Source of the DNA: Bacteroidota bacterium
GTDB lineage: Bacteria > Bacteroidota > Bacteroidia > Bacteroidales > Dysgonomonadaceae
Direction of reading: 5' to 3'
NCBI GenBank assembly: GCA_023424395.1
Contig: JAFADY010000063.1
Location: 186,001-250,000 of the forward strand
DNA: 64,000 nucleotides
Position numbers and translations under genes: made by a program. The notes under the pieces were generated by a model. It had not been told where the DNA came from, did no database searches, and was given only the letters and a program-made list of their open reading frames with translations. This document shows positions 44,359-53,096 of the stretch, piece after piece. Positions within the stretch are counted from its first letter, which is position 1; every line of letters starts with the position of its first letter.

Positions 44359-44859
44359 CTACACTATCGAGTTGATTGCAGATTCATAATTTGGCTCCTG
44401 TGCAATCTCAGGTACCAATTCTTTATAAACTATTTTACCTTCGGTATCCAAAACCATAACCGCTCTCGCTAAAAGCCCTTTCAACGGGCCGTCTTCCATG
44501 AGTAAGCCGTACTCTTTACCGAATTCGGCATTTCTGAAAGTAGAAAGAGTAATTACATTATCGATACCTTCGGCAGCACAAAAACGCTGTGCCGCGAATG
44601 GCAAATCTGCTGAAATACCTAACACGATAGTGTTGTTTACTGATGTGGCGTCTTTATTAAATCGACGCACCGATGCCGCACAAACTCCCGTATCTATACT
44701 GGGGAATATGTTTAAGATAACATTTTTCCCTTTCAGATGCGATAGTTTTATTTCTGATAGATCCGACTTTACAAGTGTAAAATCAGGAGCCTGCGCTCCG
44801 ACTTCGGGTAAGTTATTATAAGTATTTACGGTATCTCCTTTGAATGTGATTTTTGCCAT
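44359..44859 (-). CDS. tpx: Thiol peroxidase
   Basis: 166 aa, atypical 2-Cys peroxiredoxin of the Tpx family. Peroxidatic Cys60 in IFPSIDTGVCAASV and resolving Cys94 in QRFCAAEGID, the same spacing as E. coli Tpx (61/95). Reduces H2O2 and alkyl peroxides with electrons from thioredoxin, whose reductase (trxB) is about 5 kb away. Single-gene unit with its own terminator. Confidence 0.96.
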   Translation of the reverse strand: MAKITFKGDTVNTYNNLPEVGAQAPDFTLVKSDLSEIKLSHLKGKNVILNIFPSIDTGVCAASVRRFNKDATSVNNTIVLGISADLPFAAQRFCAAEGIDNVITLSTFRNAEFGKEYGLLMEDGPLKGLLARAVMVLDTEGKIVYKELVPEIAQEPNYESAINSIV

Positions 44860-45002
44860 ATTTAAAACAGTTCTTATTTACAATTATTCTTAATAACACC
44901 TTATATTGTTACTCAAAACTATAAACACGGGGTTTATTTATTTGTTCATTTTGAACAAATATTTAACATTAGTTTTGTTGCAATTTGTTTTATTTTAAAA
45001 GA

Positions 45003-47828
45003 TTATCCGTTGATTTCTTTATCGAGATATTTTGCCGTATAGCTGTTGTTGAACTTTACGATATCTTCCGGTTTTCCGGTCGCTAAAATGTTTCCTCCCT
45101 CTTCTCCGCCTTCCGGCCCAAGGTCGATAATATAATCGGCGCACTTGATAATATCCAGGTTGTGTTCGATAATGATCACCGTATTGCCTTTATCAACGAG
45201 TTTATTTAAAACGCCCAATAAAACGCGAATATCTTCGAAGTGCAAGCCGGTAGTTGGTTCATCCAGCACGTAAAGAGTTTTTCCGGTATCGATGCGGGCA
45301 AGTTCCGTAGCCAGTTTCACGCGTTGGCTTTCGCCACCCGATAGGGTAGTGGAGGATTGTCCCAATTTTATATAACCCAATCCCACTTCCTGCAAAACTT
45401 TTATTTTATTCAGGATGGTGGGTATGTTTTCGAAGAAATCCACCGCCGTATTGATGGTCATATCCAATACATCGGCAATGGATTTACCTTTGTACCTTAC
45501 TTCCAGGGTTTCCCTATTGTATCTTTTTCCGTAACAAACCTCGCACGGAACCATAACATTGGGGAGGAAGTTCATCTCAACGGTTTTATAACCGTTTCCG
45601 CTGCATGTTTCGCATCTTCCGGCTTTTACATTGAACGAAAACCTGCCGGGTTTATATCCTCGGATTTTTGCCTCCGGCATTCCGGTGAACAGGTTCCGAA
45701 TATCGCTGAAAACTCCGGTGTAAGTGGCCGGGTTAGAACGCGGCGTTCTGCCGATGGGAGCTTGGTCAACGCTCACAATTTTATCGATGTTCTCCATATC
45801 GTGAATGGAACCGTATGGCAGCGGGTCTTTGAGTGAACGGTAAAATTTTTGGCTCAAGATAGGTTGCAGCGTTTCGTTGATCAGGGTAGATTTTCCGCTA
45901 CCCGAAACCCCGGTTACGCAAATAAAAGTCCCCAGAGGAAAAGTTACAGTAACATCTTTTAAATTATTTCCTTGAGCGCCTATAATAGTGATGGATTTGC
46001 CGTTTCCTTTGCGCCTTTTCTCGGGAATTTTTATTTCGATCTTTCCGTTGAGGTAATTCGATGTCAAGGTGTTTTTTTGGAGCATGTCAGATGGTGTTCC
46101 TTCAAAAACAACTTCACCTCCTTTTTGTCCGGCAAAAGGGCCCATGTCCACCACGTAATCGGCTGCCAGCATCATGTCTTTATCGTGTTCCACCACGATA
46201 ATCGAGTTGCCCGAATCGCGAAGTTTCTTGAGCGAATTTATCAGCCGGTGATTGTCGCGTTGGTGTAAGCCGATACTCGGCTCGTCTAAAATATACAAAA
46301 CATTTACCAATTGCGAACCTATTTGCGTAGCAAGCCTAATGCGCTGGCTTTCGCCACCCGACAGCGATGCCGAAGCGCGGGAGAGGGAAAGATAACCTAA
46401 CCCGACATCGAGGAGGAAACTCAATCGGGAAAGTATCTCTTTTTTAATTTCCTCAGCTATTAACCGTTGTTTCTCCGAAACATGGTTGTCCATAGCAGAC
46501 ATCCATTCGTGTAATCGATGAATGTCCATTTCTGCCAAATCGGCAATATTTTTATCGTTGATGCGGAAATGTAATGCTTCTTTATTTAGGCGTTGGCCGT
46601 TACATTCGGGACACACGGAAGTCGAGATAAATTGTCCGGCCCATTTTTGTGCCGTTGCCGAAGCGTCATCGTCCTGCTGCATTTCAATATATTTCGCGAT
46701 CCCTTCGTACGAAACCATGTAATTGGAATTTCCCAGCGATTCATTTTTGATCTTTAGCCGTTCATTGGTGCCGTAGATAATTTCATCGATGGCTTCCTCC
46801 GGAATATCTTTGATAGGGGTTTTAAGCGTAACGCCGTATTTTTCGCATATAGCCTTGATTTGCCAAAAAAGCAGATTGCTTTTTTCTTTGCCCAAAGGGG
46901 CAATTCCGCCTTTGGCAATGCTTAAAGAAGGATCGGGGATTATCTTCTCCAAATCTATTTGATCAATAGATCCGATCCCTTTGCATTTTGGGCAGGCTCC
47001 TTGCGGGGAGTTGAAAGAAAAATTATGCGGCGCCGGATCGCTGTAAGACAATCCGGTAGTGGGACACATGAGTTCGCGGCTGTAATGTCGGACTTCGTCC
47101 TGCTCCACATCCTGAATAAGAATCAAACCCGAACCTTGTTTCATGGCTGTTCTTACGCTTGATTTCAGTTGATCGGCAAATTTTTCGGAAACAATGAGTT
47201 TATCGATCAATATTTCTATGCTGTGGTTTTTGTATCTGTCAACCCGCATTCCAGGAATAATTTCTCGTATTTCTCCATCGATGCGAACATTCAGATAACC
47301 TTTTTTTCTGATGTTTTCGAAAAGTTCTTTGTAGTGCCCTTTTCGGTTGCGAACCACAGGAGCGAGGATATATATTTTTTTTCCTCCGTATCTCGAGAAA
47401 ATGAGTTGCAATATTTGTTCTTCGGTATATTTTACCATTTTTTCGCCCGTAATGTACGAATAAGCTTCTCCCGCACGCGCGTAGAGCAAGCGCAAAAAAT
47501 CGTACACTTCGGTGGTGGTTCCTACCGTTGAACGCGGATTTTTGTTGGTGGTTTTTTGTTCGATAGAAATAACAGGGCTCAATCCGGTGATCTTATCCAC
47601 ATCGGGGCGTTCTAATTTACTCAAAAATCCGCGGGCGTAAGCCGAGAAAGTTTCGATATACCTGCGTTGCCCTTCGGCAAAGATGGTATCGAAAGCAAGT
47701 GAAGATTTGCCACTTCCGCTTAATCCGGTAATAACGGTGAGCGCATCGCGTGGAATTTCTACATCGATATTCTTGAGATTGTGAACCCTTGCTCCTTGAA
47801 CATGTATCGCATCTGTTTCTGAAATCAT
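45003..47828 (-). CDS. uvrA: Excinuclease ABC subunit A
   Basis: 941 aa. Damage recognition ATPase of nucleotide-excision repair. First Walker A GLSGSGKSS (Lys41), the UvrB-binding/insertion region, zinc module 1 with CPTTG and CPKCKG, first signature LSGGESQRIRLA, second Walker A GVSGSGKSTLIN (about residue 650), zinc module 2 CETCSGNGYK/CEVCYGKRYN, and second signature TLSGGESQRVKLA. Full length and intact. Confidence 0.97.
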   Translation of the reverse strand: MISETDAIHVQGARVHNLKNIDVEIPRDALTVITGLSGSGKSSLAFDTIFAEGQRRYIETFSAYARGFLSKLERPDVDKITGLSPVISIEQKTTNKNPRSTVGTTTEVYDFLRLLYARAGEAYSYITGEKMVKYTEEQILQLIFSRYGGKKIYILAPVVRNRKGHYKELFENIRKKGYLNVRIDGEIREIIPGMRVDRYKNHSIEILIDKLIVSEKFADQLKSSVRTAMKQGSGLILIQDVEQDEVRHYSRELMCPTTGLSYSDPAPHNFSFNSPQGACPKCKGIGSIDQIDLEKIIPDPSLSIAKGGIAPLGKEKSNLLFWQIKAICEKYGVTLKTPIKDIPEEAIDEIIYGTNERLKIKNESLGNSNYMVSYEGIAKYIEMQQDDDASATAQKWAGQFISTSVCPECNGQRLNKEALHFRINDKNIADLAEMDIHRLHEWMSAMDNHVSEKQRLIAEEIKKEILSRLSFLLDVGLGYLSLSRASASLSGGESQRIRLATQIGSQLVNVLYILDEPSIGLHQRDNHRLINSLKKLRDSGNSIIVVEHDKDMMLAADYVVDMGPFAGQKGGEVVFEGTPSDMLQKNTLTSNYLNGKIEIKIPEKRRKGNGKSITIIGAQGNNLKDVTVTFPLGTFICVTGVSGSGKSTLINETLQPILSQKFYRSLKDPLPYGSIHDMENIDKIVSVDQAPIGRTPRSNPATYTGVFSDIRNLFTGMPEAKIRGYKPGRFSFNVKAGRCETCSGNGYKTVEMNFLPNVMVPCEVCYGKRYNRETLEVRYKGKSIADVLDMTINTAVDFFENIPTILNKIKVLQEVGLGYIKLGQSSTTLSGGESQRVKLATELARIDTGKTLYVLDEPTTGLHFEDIRVLLGVLNKLVDKGNTVIIIEHNLDIIKCADYIIDLGPEGGEEGGNILATGKPEDIVKFNNSYTAKYLDKEING

Positions 47829-47910
47829 TGGATTATATTAACGAAGAATGTGGTTAAAAGTTTAAATTTTAGGCAAAAAAACGAGGCTGTAGTAAAAGAA
47901 CTACTGTAGT

Positions 47911-48007
47911 TTCATTTTGTCATGTTGAACGAAGTGAAACATCTATATTGTCAAGCCAAGCGGATTCTTCATTTCTCCGCCGGTTGGCGGATTCATTCAG
48001 AATGACA
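47911..48007. repeat. Dispersed palindromic repeat, copy 4
   Basis: Left arm TTGAACGAAGTGAAACAT, right arm containing CGGATTCTTCATTTC and ATTCATTCAGAATGACA, with a CCGCC/GGCGG insert in the right half. Same family as the copies at 8854, 8990 and 10062. Confidence 0.65.
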
Positions 48008-48066
48008 ATTTGATAGTAGATTTTAATTTTGAGACAGCTTCGTTTTTGATTTATCCGTTGCCTATT

Positions 48067-49275
48067 TTACGACAAGAAGGAAATCAGCACGCCTGCAGCT
48101 ACGGCAGAGCCTATAACTCCGGCAATGTTGCTTGCCATGCAATATTGTAAAATATGGTTGGATTTATCGTATTTTAAAGCCATCTCGTTGGCAACCCGAG
48201 AGGCCATGGGCACGGCGCTTAATCCCGTAGCTCCGATAAGCGGATTGATTTTCTTTTTCGCGGCCATGTTGTAAATTTTTACCGCCGAGATTCCTCCCGC
48301 AACAGAGATGGCAAAAGCCAAAAATCCACCCACGATGATACCGATGGTTTTCAGCGTGAGAAAAAGTTCTCCTGTCATGGTCGCCCCAACGGTTAATCCA
48401 AGAAAAATGGTTGCGGTATTCATAATAGGGCCGCTTGCCGCATCGGCAAGCCGCGAAGTATCCGAACCGATCTCTTTGATGAGATTACCGAAAAGCAACA
48501 ATCCCAACAGCGGAGCTGAAGAAGGAACGAAAACCGCGACAACTAACCCTAAAACGATGGGGAAAAGTATTTTTACGGTTTTCATGTTTTTAATTTCGTT
48601 TTTCGGCGGATAAAGTTTATCCATTTTCTTCATATTGATCTTAAATTCTTTTTCGGTCATCAAAAATTTAGCTACCAACGGAATTATAACCGGAACCAAT
48701 GCCATGTACGAATACGCCGCAATGGCGATGGGGCCCAGCAAATGCGGCGCGAGTTTTATGGTCGTATAAATCGCTGTTGGCCCGTCGGCCCCGCCGATTA
48801 TTCCCAAAGAAGCGGCTTCTTCCAAACTGAATCCGGCCACCACGGCGCCGATAAGAACCAAGAAAATACCCAATTGAGCGGCTCCACCGAAAAGCGATAA
48901 GCGCAAGTTGCGCAGCATCGGCCCGAAATCGGTCATAGCACCAACGCCCATAAATATGAGCGGAGGAAGCAATCCGGTTTTTATGAGTGCGTAGTAAAGA
49001 AAATTGACGATTCCGTAATTGTTGGCAATTTCGAGCAAATGCATCGAAGAACCATCGGGGTGTAAAACGTCTTCGGCAGCAACCACGCCCAAGCCCGCGC
49101 CTGGAAGATTGGCCAGCAAAACGCCGAACCCGATAGGGATCAGCAGCAGCGGCTCATATTTTTTCTTTATTCCCAAATAGAGGAGCACAAATGCTATTAT
49201 CCACATAATGACGGTTTTGTAATCTAAAATTCCAAAACCGGTCATTTCAAATAAATTTTCCAGAATACCGTTCAT
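48067..49275 (-). CDS. oadB: Na+-translocating decarboxylase, beta subunit
   Basis: 402 aa with about nine to ten membrane helices. GIIGGADGPTAIYTTIKLAP is the conserved loop carrying the functional Asp of OadB/MmdB/GcdB; GLTVGATMTGE and NPLIGATGLSAVPMASRVAN are further signatures. The beta subunit couples decarboxylation of carboxybiotin to outward Na+ pumping. It is last in a gamma-alpha-beta operon, 6 bp after alpha. Which acid is decarboxylated depends on the alpha subunit. Confidence 0.94.
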   Translation of the reverse strand: MNGILENLFEMTGFGILDYKTVIMWIIAFVLLYLGIKKKYEPLLLIPIGFGVLLANLPGAGLGVVAAEDVLHPDGSSMHLLEIANNYGIVNFLYYALIKTGLLPPLIFMGVGAMTDFGPMLRNLRLSLFGGAAQLGIFLVLIGAVVAGFSLEEAASLGIIGGADGPTAIYTTIKLAPHLLGPIAIAAYSYMALVPVIIPLVAKFLMTEKEFKINMKKMDKLYPPKNEIKNMKTVKILFPIVLGLVVAVFVPSSAPLLGLLLFGNLIKEIGSDTSRLADAASGPIMNTATIFLGLTVGATMTGELFLTLKTIGIIVGGFLAFAISVAGGISAVKIYNMAAKKKINPLIGATGLSAVPMASRVANEMALKYDKSNHILQYCMASNIAGVIGSAVAAGVLISFLS

Positions 49276-49281
49276 TTCGTC

Positions 49282-51177
49282 TTACTTCATTCTTATAATA
49301 ACATCGTCTTCATCGACCGACGCGCCGTTGGCAACCGCTATTTCTGTAATTTCGCCGTCTTCGTCAGCCGATACGGCGTTGTAGGTTTTCATCGCTTCGA
49401 TGTAGCCGAGCAAATCGCCTTTTTTAACTTTATCGCCCGCTTTTACCGCAGTTTCAGAGCTGTCTTTGGTTAAAAAGAACTTGCCTTCGAGCGGCGATAA
49501 CACTTCGATGGCTCCGGAATTAGAGAGTTTGGGGTTTTCCGTTTCTTGTTTCTTAGCCTCAGGTTCCGGTGCTTCGGTTTCGCGTGTATCGGGATAAGAA
49601 ATGTTTATTTCAAACTCTTGGTCGTCCACATTGATGAACAATTTTTTAGGCCTGTATTTTTTGGGAGCCGATTTATCGGAGACGTTTGTAACCATAGGAG
49701 CCTGCGCGGCTTTTGCTTCATTGCGCCTTTCTTCCAAATCTTTTTCGAAAGCGGCTTTTGCCTCTCCCGATTTGTATGCCCGGTATTGTTGCGGGTGCAT
49801 GGCAAGTTCAAAGAGCTCTTCATCGTCTTGTCCGAAGTCCCAATTGTTTTTCTTCATTTCGGCACGGAATTCATCCAGCGCATCGGGATATAAATCCTGC
49901 GGATTTCCGGTATAAAATTCGCGGCCTTGTTCTTCGGCAAGTTTTGCGATTTCGGGAGACAGTTCTCCGGGAAGTTCTCCGGCTTTGCCCAAGATCATAT
50001 CCCAAATGTTATCGGCGATCATGCTCCAACGCTCTTTGCCTTTTTCCATTTGCATGACGTTCATCAACGCGAGGTTTTTAACATATTGGCTGAAAGGCGT
50101 TACCAATGGGGGATAACCCACTTTAGGCCAAACGTAAGCCACTTCATCGAAAAGTTTTATCAGCAGATCGTCTTGAGAAAGTTCGTGCTTGCCGTTTTTT
50201 ACTAAAAACTTATTCAGCGAACTCAAATTATTCGCTAGGTCGGACATCAAACTGCCCATCATTCCACCGGGTAAACCGGGGCCGATAAGTAAAGAATTCA
50301 TCAACCGGTTTTTCGGATTGATGTAATATCCCAAGAAATCATCCATATATTTTTGAGTCAGGGAGCGCACCTTCATATAAGCCTTCATATTGATGTCGGG
50401 TACTTGGAAGCCCGCATCTTTCAACATGGCTTGAATGGCGAGTATATCGGCGTGGCCTGTTCCCCACGATAACGGATCCATAGCTGTATCGATATAATCG
50501 GCTCCGGCATAAGCTGCTTCCAAAATGGATGCCATTTGAAAACCCGGGCCGGCGTGTCCGTGATAAGTTACCGGAATTTGCGGATGTTTATCTTTGATAT
50601 TTTTGATGATCTTACCAACGGATGCCGGGCGGCCGATACCGGCCATATCTTTTACGCAAATTTCGTCGGCGCCCATTTCGATAAGCGTATCGGCCAACTG
50701 CGTGTAGTATTCTATCGTATGCACTTCCGAAACGGTTAAACTTAAAGCCGCTTGCGAGATCATTCCCGCCTCTTTGGCGAATTTGATGGAAAGCTCCAGA
50801 TTACGCGGGTCATTGAGCCCATCGAACGAGCGGGCGATATCGGTACCCTGTTTTTTCTTTACCTGAAACATCAGCCTGCGCACATCGGCCGGCACGGGAC
50901 TCATGCGAATGCCGTTGAGGCCGCGCTCAAGCATATGGGTTTGGATGCCGGCATCGTTAAACGGTTGCGTCCATTTCCGAACTGCTTGATTGGGGTTTTC
51001 GCCAAACAACAGATTTATCTGTTCAAAACCGCCACCGTTTGTTTCCACGCGCGCAAAGCAACCCATATCGATAATAGCGGGAGCTACTTCCAAGAGTTGT
51101 TCAACAGTAGGGACGTACTTTCCCGAAGATTGCCACATGTCGCGGTACAACAAACTGAATTTTATTTCTTTTGCCAT
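49282..51177 (-). CDS. oadA: Biotin-dependent carboxyltransferase/BCCP fusion, oxaloacetate decarboxylase alpha-like
   Basis: 631 aa. The TIM-barrel carboxyltransferase (1-290) has CVKDMAGIG (carboxylated Lys) and YHGHAGPG (metal His pair). The PYC_OADA helical domain follows (about 290-460), then a linker and the biotinyl domain: GYIEAMKTYNAVS with Lys597, 34 residues from the end as expected. Two features are divergent: the start reads LLYRDMWQS rather than TLRDxxQS, and NGGGF replaces WGGATFD. Oxaloacetate is the likely substrate but not certain; other acyl substrates are possible. Membrane-associated through OadB/OadG. Confidence 0.88.
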   Translation of the reverse strand: MAKEIKFSLLYRDMWQSSGKYVPTVEQLLEVAPAIIDMGCFARVETNGGGFEQINLLFGENPNQAVRKWTQPFNDAGIQTHMLERGLNGIRMSPVPADVRRLMFQVKKKQGTDIARSFDGLNDPRNLELSIKFAKEAGMISQAALSLTVSEVHTIEYYTQLADTLIEMGADEICVKDMAGIGRPASVGKIIKNIKDKHPQIPVTYHGHAGPGFQMASILEAAYAGADYIDTAMDPLSWGTGHADILAIQAMLKDAGFQVPDINMKAYMKVRSLTQKYMDDFLGYYINPKNRLMNSLLIGPGLPGGMMGSLMSDLANNLSSLNKFLVKNGKHELSQDDLLIKLFDEVAYVWPKVGYPPLVTPFSQYVKNLALMNVMQMEKGKERWSMIADNIWDMILGKAGELPGELSPEIAKLAEEQGREFYTGNPQDLYPDALDEFRAEMKKNNWDFGQDDEELFELAMHPQQYRAYKSGEAKAAFEKDLEERRNEAKAAQAPMVTNVSDKSAPKKYRPKKLFINVDDQEFEINISYPDTRETEAPEPEAKKQETENPKLSNSGAIEVLSPLEGKFFLTKDSSETAVKAGDKVKKGDLLGYIEAMKTYNAVSADEDGEITEIAVANGASVDEDDVIIRMK

Positions 51178-51197
51178 AATTATTATATTGTTTTTGT

Positions 51198-51455
51198 TTA
51201 ATTCTTTTTCCGGATATCGGTTATAGCGCCTTCCCCGCCTGTAATAACATCTACCGCTGCCGCAATGGAAGCCAATTTTTTGGCCTCGATATTTTTGCGT
51301 AACCGGGAAATTTTGGCGCTTTTGGGTGTATCTCTGAACTTGTTGGTAATTCTGACCAGGATATTCCCGATAAGAATCACAAAAAATAACATAAGAAACA
51401 CTGTTATTAAGCCGATAACCATGAGGTTGAGCGCCTCGCCTAAAATGGGATCCAT
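51198..51455 (-). CDS. oadG: Decarboxylase gamma subunit (OadG)
   Basis: 85 aa. One N-terminal membrane helix (LNLMVIGLITVFLMLFFVILIG) and a basic cytoplasmic tail, the layout of OadG, which assembles alpha with beta and binds metal through its C-terminus. First gene of the operon, 20 bp ahead of oadA. Confidence 0.88.
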   Translation of the reverse strand: MDPILGEALNLMVIGLITVFLMLFFVILIGNILVRITNKFRDTPKSAKISRLRKNIEAKKLASIAAAVDVITGGEGAITDIRKKN

Positions 51456-51508
51456 AAATGTGAAGAAATTTTTTTGACCACTTTGTTATAAAGTGAAATT
51501 TTGAAGCC

Positions 51509-51516
51509 CAAATATA
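51509..51516 (-). promoter_or_regulatory. -7 promoter element of the oadGAB operon
   Basis: TATATTTG on the minus strand, 53 bp before the oadG ATG. Confidence 0.45.
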
Positions 51517-51594
51517 GTCATTTCTTTTCTATTTTCGGGCTTAAAAAAGTAAAATTGTCATAAATGGCGTAGATTTTAGTTAATTTGCAACACA

Positions 51595-51678
51595 GACGCC
51601 GGACGCCGGATATCAGACGTTAGATAATAGACGTCAGACATCAGATTAAAGATGTTAGCCGTAAAATACGGGATGAGG
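51595..51678. repeat. Heptanucleotide array upstream of the oad operon
   Basis: About twelve units nearly all starting GA: GACGCCG twice, then GATATCA, GACGTTA, GATAATA, GACGTCA, GACATCA, GATTAAA, GATGTTA in exact 7-bp phase. Confidence 0.75.
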
Positions 51679-51719
51679 ACTGTGCTGATATAAGCCAAAA
51701 CTCGGAACAGGACACTTTT

Positions 51720-52622
51720 TTATCCCGCGGGAATGGGCTCTTCGTCGATATTAAAATCGATGGGAAGCAAACATTTCACGTTTACTTTTTGGCCGTTGTT
51801 TTCACCGGGAACCCATTTGGGCATGAGGCTCAGTACACGGACGGCCTCGTTATCGAGTTGCGGATGCAAGCCCTGCACTACTTCGATATTTGAAATGCCG
51901 CCGTCGATTCCCACAATAAAGGAACAGATAATCCGTCCTTCAACGCCTTGTTGGCGCGCTTCTATGGGGTATCGGAGCTGGTGGTTGATGAATTCGGCCA
52001 AGCCTTGTTCGCCGTTGTAATATTGCGGCATTTTTTCAACGATGGAAAAAACTTCGGATTCTACCGGAGCGTCCCCTGTTGCGGACACGGTGGTATCGTT
52101 ATGTTGCGTAGCGGCGCGGGGCGCGGGCAGGGTAGCGGTTGTGGTGGTGGTTGTGCTGCTTCGGTGCGAGGCTGCCACTGCATTTTGATTGAGGCGGAAG
52201 TACATGGGAACGTAGGTTTTTGAACGCACGATCTCTTCTTTGAACTTTGCCGGACGCCACGGGGGCATGGATTGCAAAATGCGGAGAGCTTCCAAATCGA
52301 GTAGGGAGTCCGCCCGATGGATGAGTTCAAAATTTGTGAGCGTACCGTCTTTTTCTACTATAAACGTATAAACCACCAGACCCTGGGCATTTCGCCTTAC
52401 GGCGTCGGTGGGATAGCGGAGCGAATTGGAAATAAAGCGGTGCATTTCGGAAGTTCCGCCTGTGAAAAGCGCCGGAATATCGGGATCGGAAACTATTTTT
52501 TCGCCGGCAGGCGGCGGGTTTTTCTTTTGCGCGTTGAAAATATTTTCCGCGTTGAGTTGCGGTGTTAAAAAAGGGAACGCTGCTATTAGACACAGCGATA
52601 TTATCGACTTTCTGAAATCCAT
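51720..52622 (-). CDS. Periplasmic protein with two TonB C-terminal domains
   Basis: 300 aa. N-terminal MDFRKSIISLCLIAAFPFLT then PQLNAENI looks like a cleavable signal peptide, not the anchor of a true TonB. Two TonB_C-type domains: about 60-150 (LRYPTDAVRRNAQGLVVYTF...MPPWRPAKF) and 205-295 (LRYPIEARQQGVEGRIICSF...LMPKWVPGE), joined by a Thr/Ala-rich linker (TTTTTTATLPAPRAA). No ExbB/ExbD beside it. Probably periplasmic, perhaps binding peptidoglycan or TonB-box-like peptides. Energy transduction is doubtful without an anchor. Confidence 0.8.
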   Translation of the reverse strand: MDFRKSIISLCLIAAFPFLTPQLNAENIFNAQKKNPPPAGEKIVSDPDIPALFTGGTSEMHRFISNSLRYPTDAVRRNAQGLVVYTFIVEKDGTLTNFELIHRADSLLDLEALRILQSMPPWRPAKFKEEIVRSKTYVPMYFRLNQNAVAASHRSSTTTTTTATLPAPRAATQHNDTTVSATGDAPVESEVFSIVEKMPQYYNGEQGLAEFINHQLRYPIEARQQGVEGRIICSFIVGIDGGISNIEVVQGLHPQLDNEAVRVLSLMPKWVPGENNGQKVNVKCLLPIDFNIDEEPIPAG

Positions 52623-52656
52623 TTTTATGTAATAACCTTGTTTTTTGTTTGCAGGG

Positions 52657-52664
52657 CAAAGATA
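52657..52664 (-). promoter_or_regulatory. -7 promoter element of the double-TonB_C gene
   Basis: TATCTTTG on the minus strand, 34 bp before the ATG. Confidence 0.5.
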
Positions 52665-52849
52665 ATAAAAAAGGCATATGATTGGATAATATTAGGAAAG
52701 AATGTTTGAATTTGTGTGTACAAATTCAAACATGCATTCTTTACAGGTTTGATTTGAAGTAATAAATTTTCACGAATATCTACCGTTAACTATATCATAT
52801 AAAAATATTGTGTAGCTTTGTCGATAGAAAAAATCGTGGTAATTCTGTT

Positions 52850-52925
52850 TTACATTTTTCCACGAAAAGCGGTTGGCTACGGAGGTGAAGCGCCTTCTGC
52901 CAACCGCTTGCTGTTTTAAAGCAAA
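52850..52925 (-). pseudogene. Fragment of an M56 (BlaR1-type) peptidase gene, inside a hairpin
   Basis: Minus-strand codons give FALKQQAVGRRRFTSVANRF, matching VKKAVGERRFTSVVNSF of the intact M56 gene; about 33 of 39 bases agree with 54298-54336. AAGCGGTTGGC (52867-52877) and GCCAACCGCTT (52899-52909) also make a perfect 11-bp stem followed on the minus strand by TTTT, so the fragment could double as a terminator for the preceding gene. Confidence 0.5.
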
Positions 52926-53096
52926 ATTTTATTTGAATTATATCTTGTCAAAGCTGGAAAGATAATACGTTTTGGCTCTCAATGCGCTTTGTAAGTAAGA
53001 AATGACGATAGGATTTTGTCAATCCGAAGCCAAGCGATACAATCGTTGCGCCTTTTTTATCAGGGTTTGTGTTCTTTTGTTTAGAAACATCGATTT

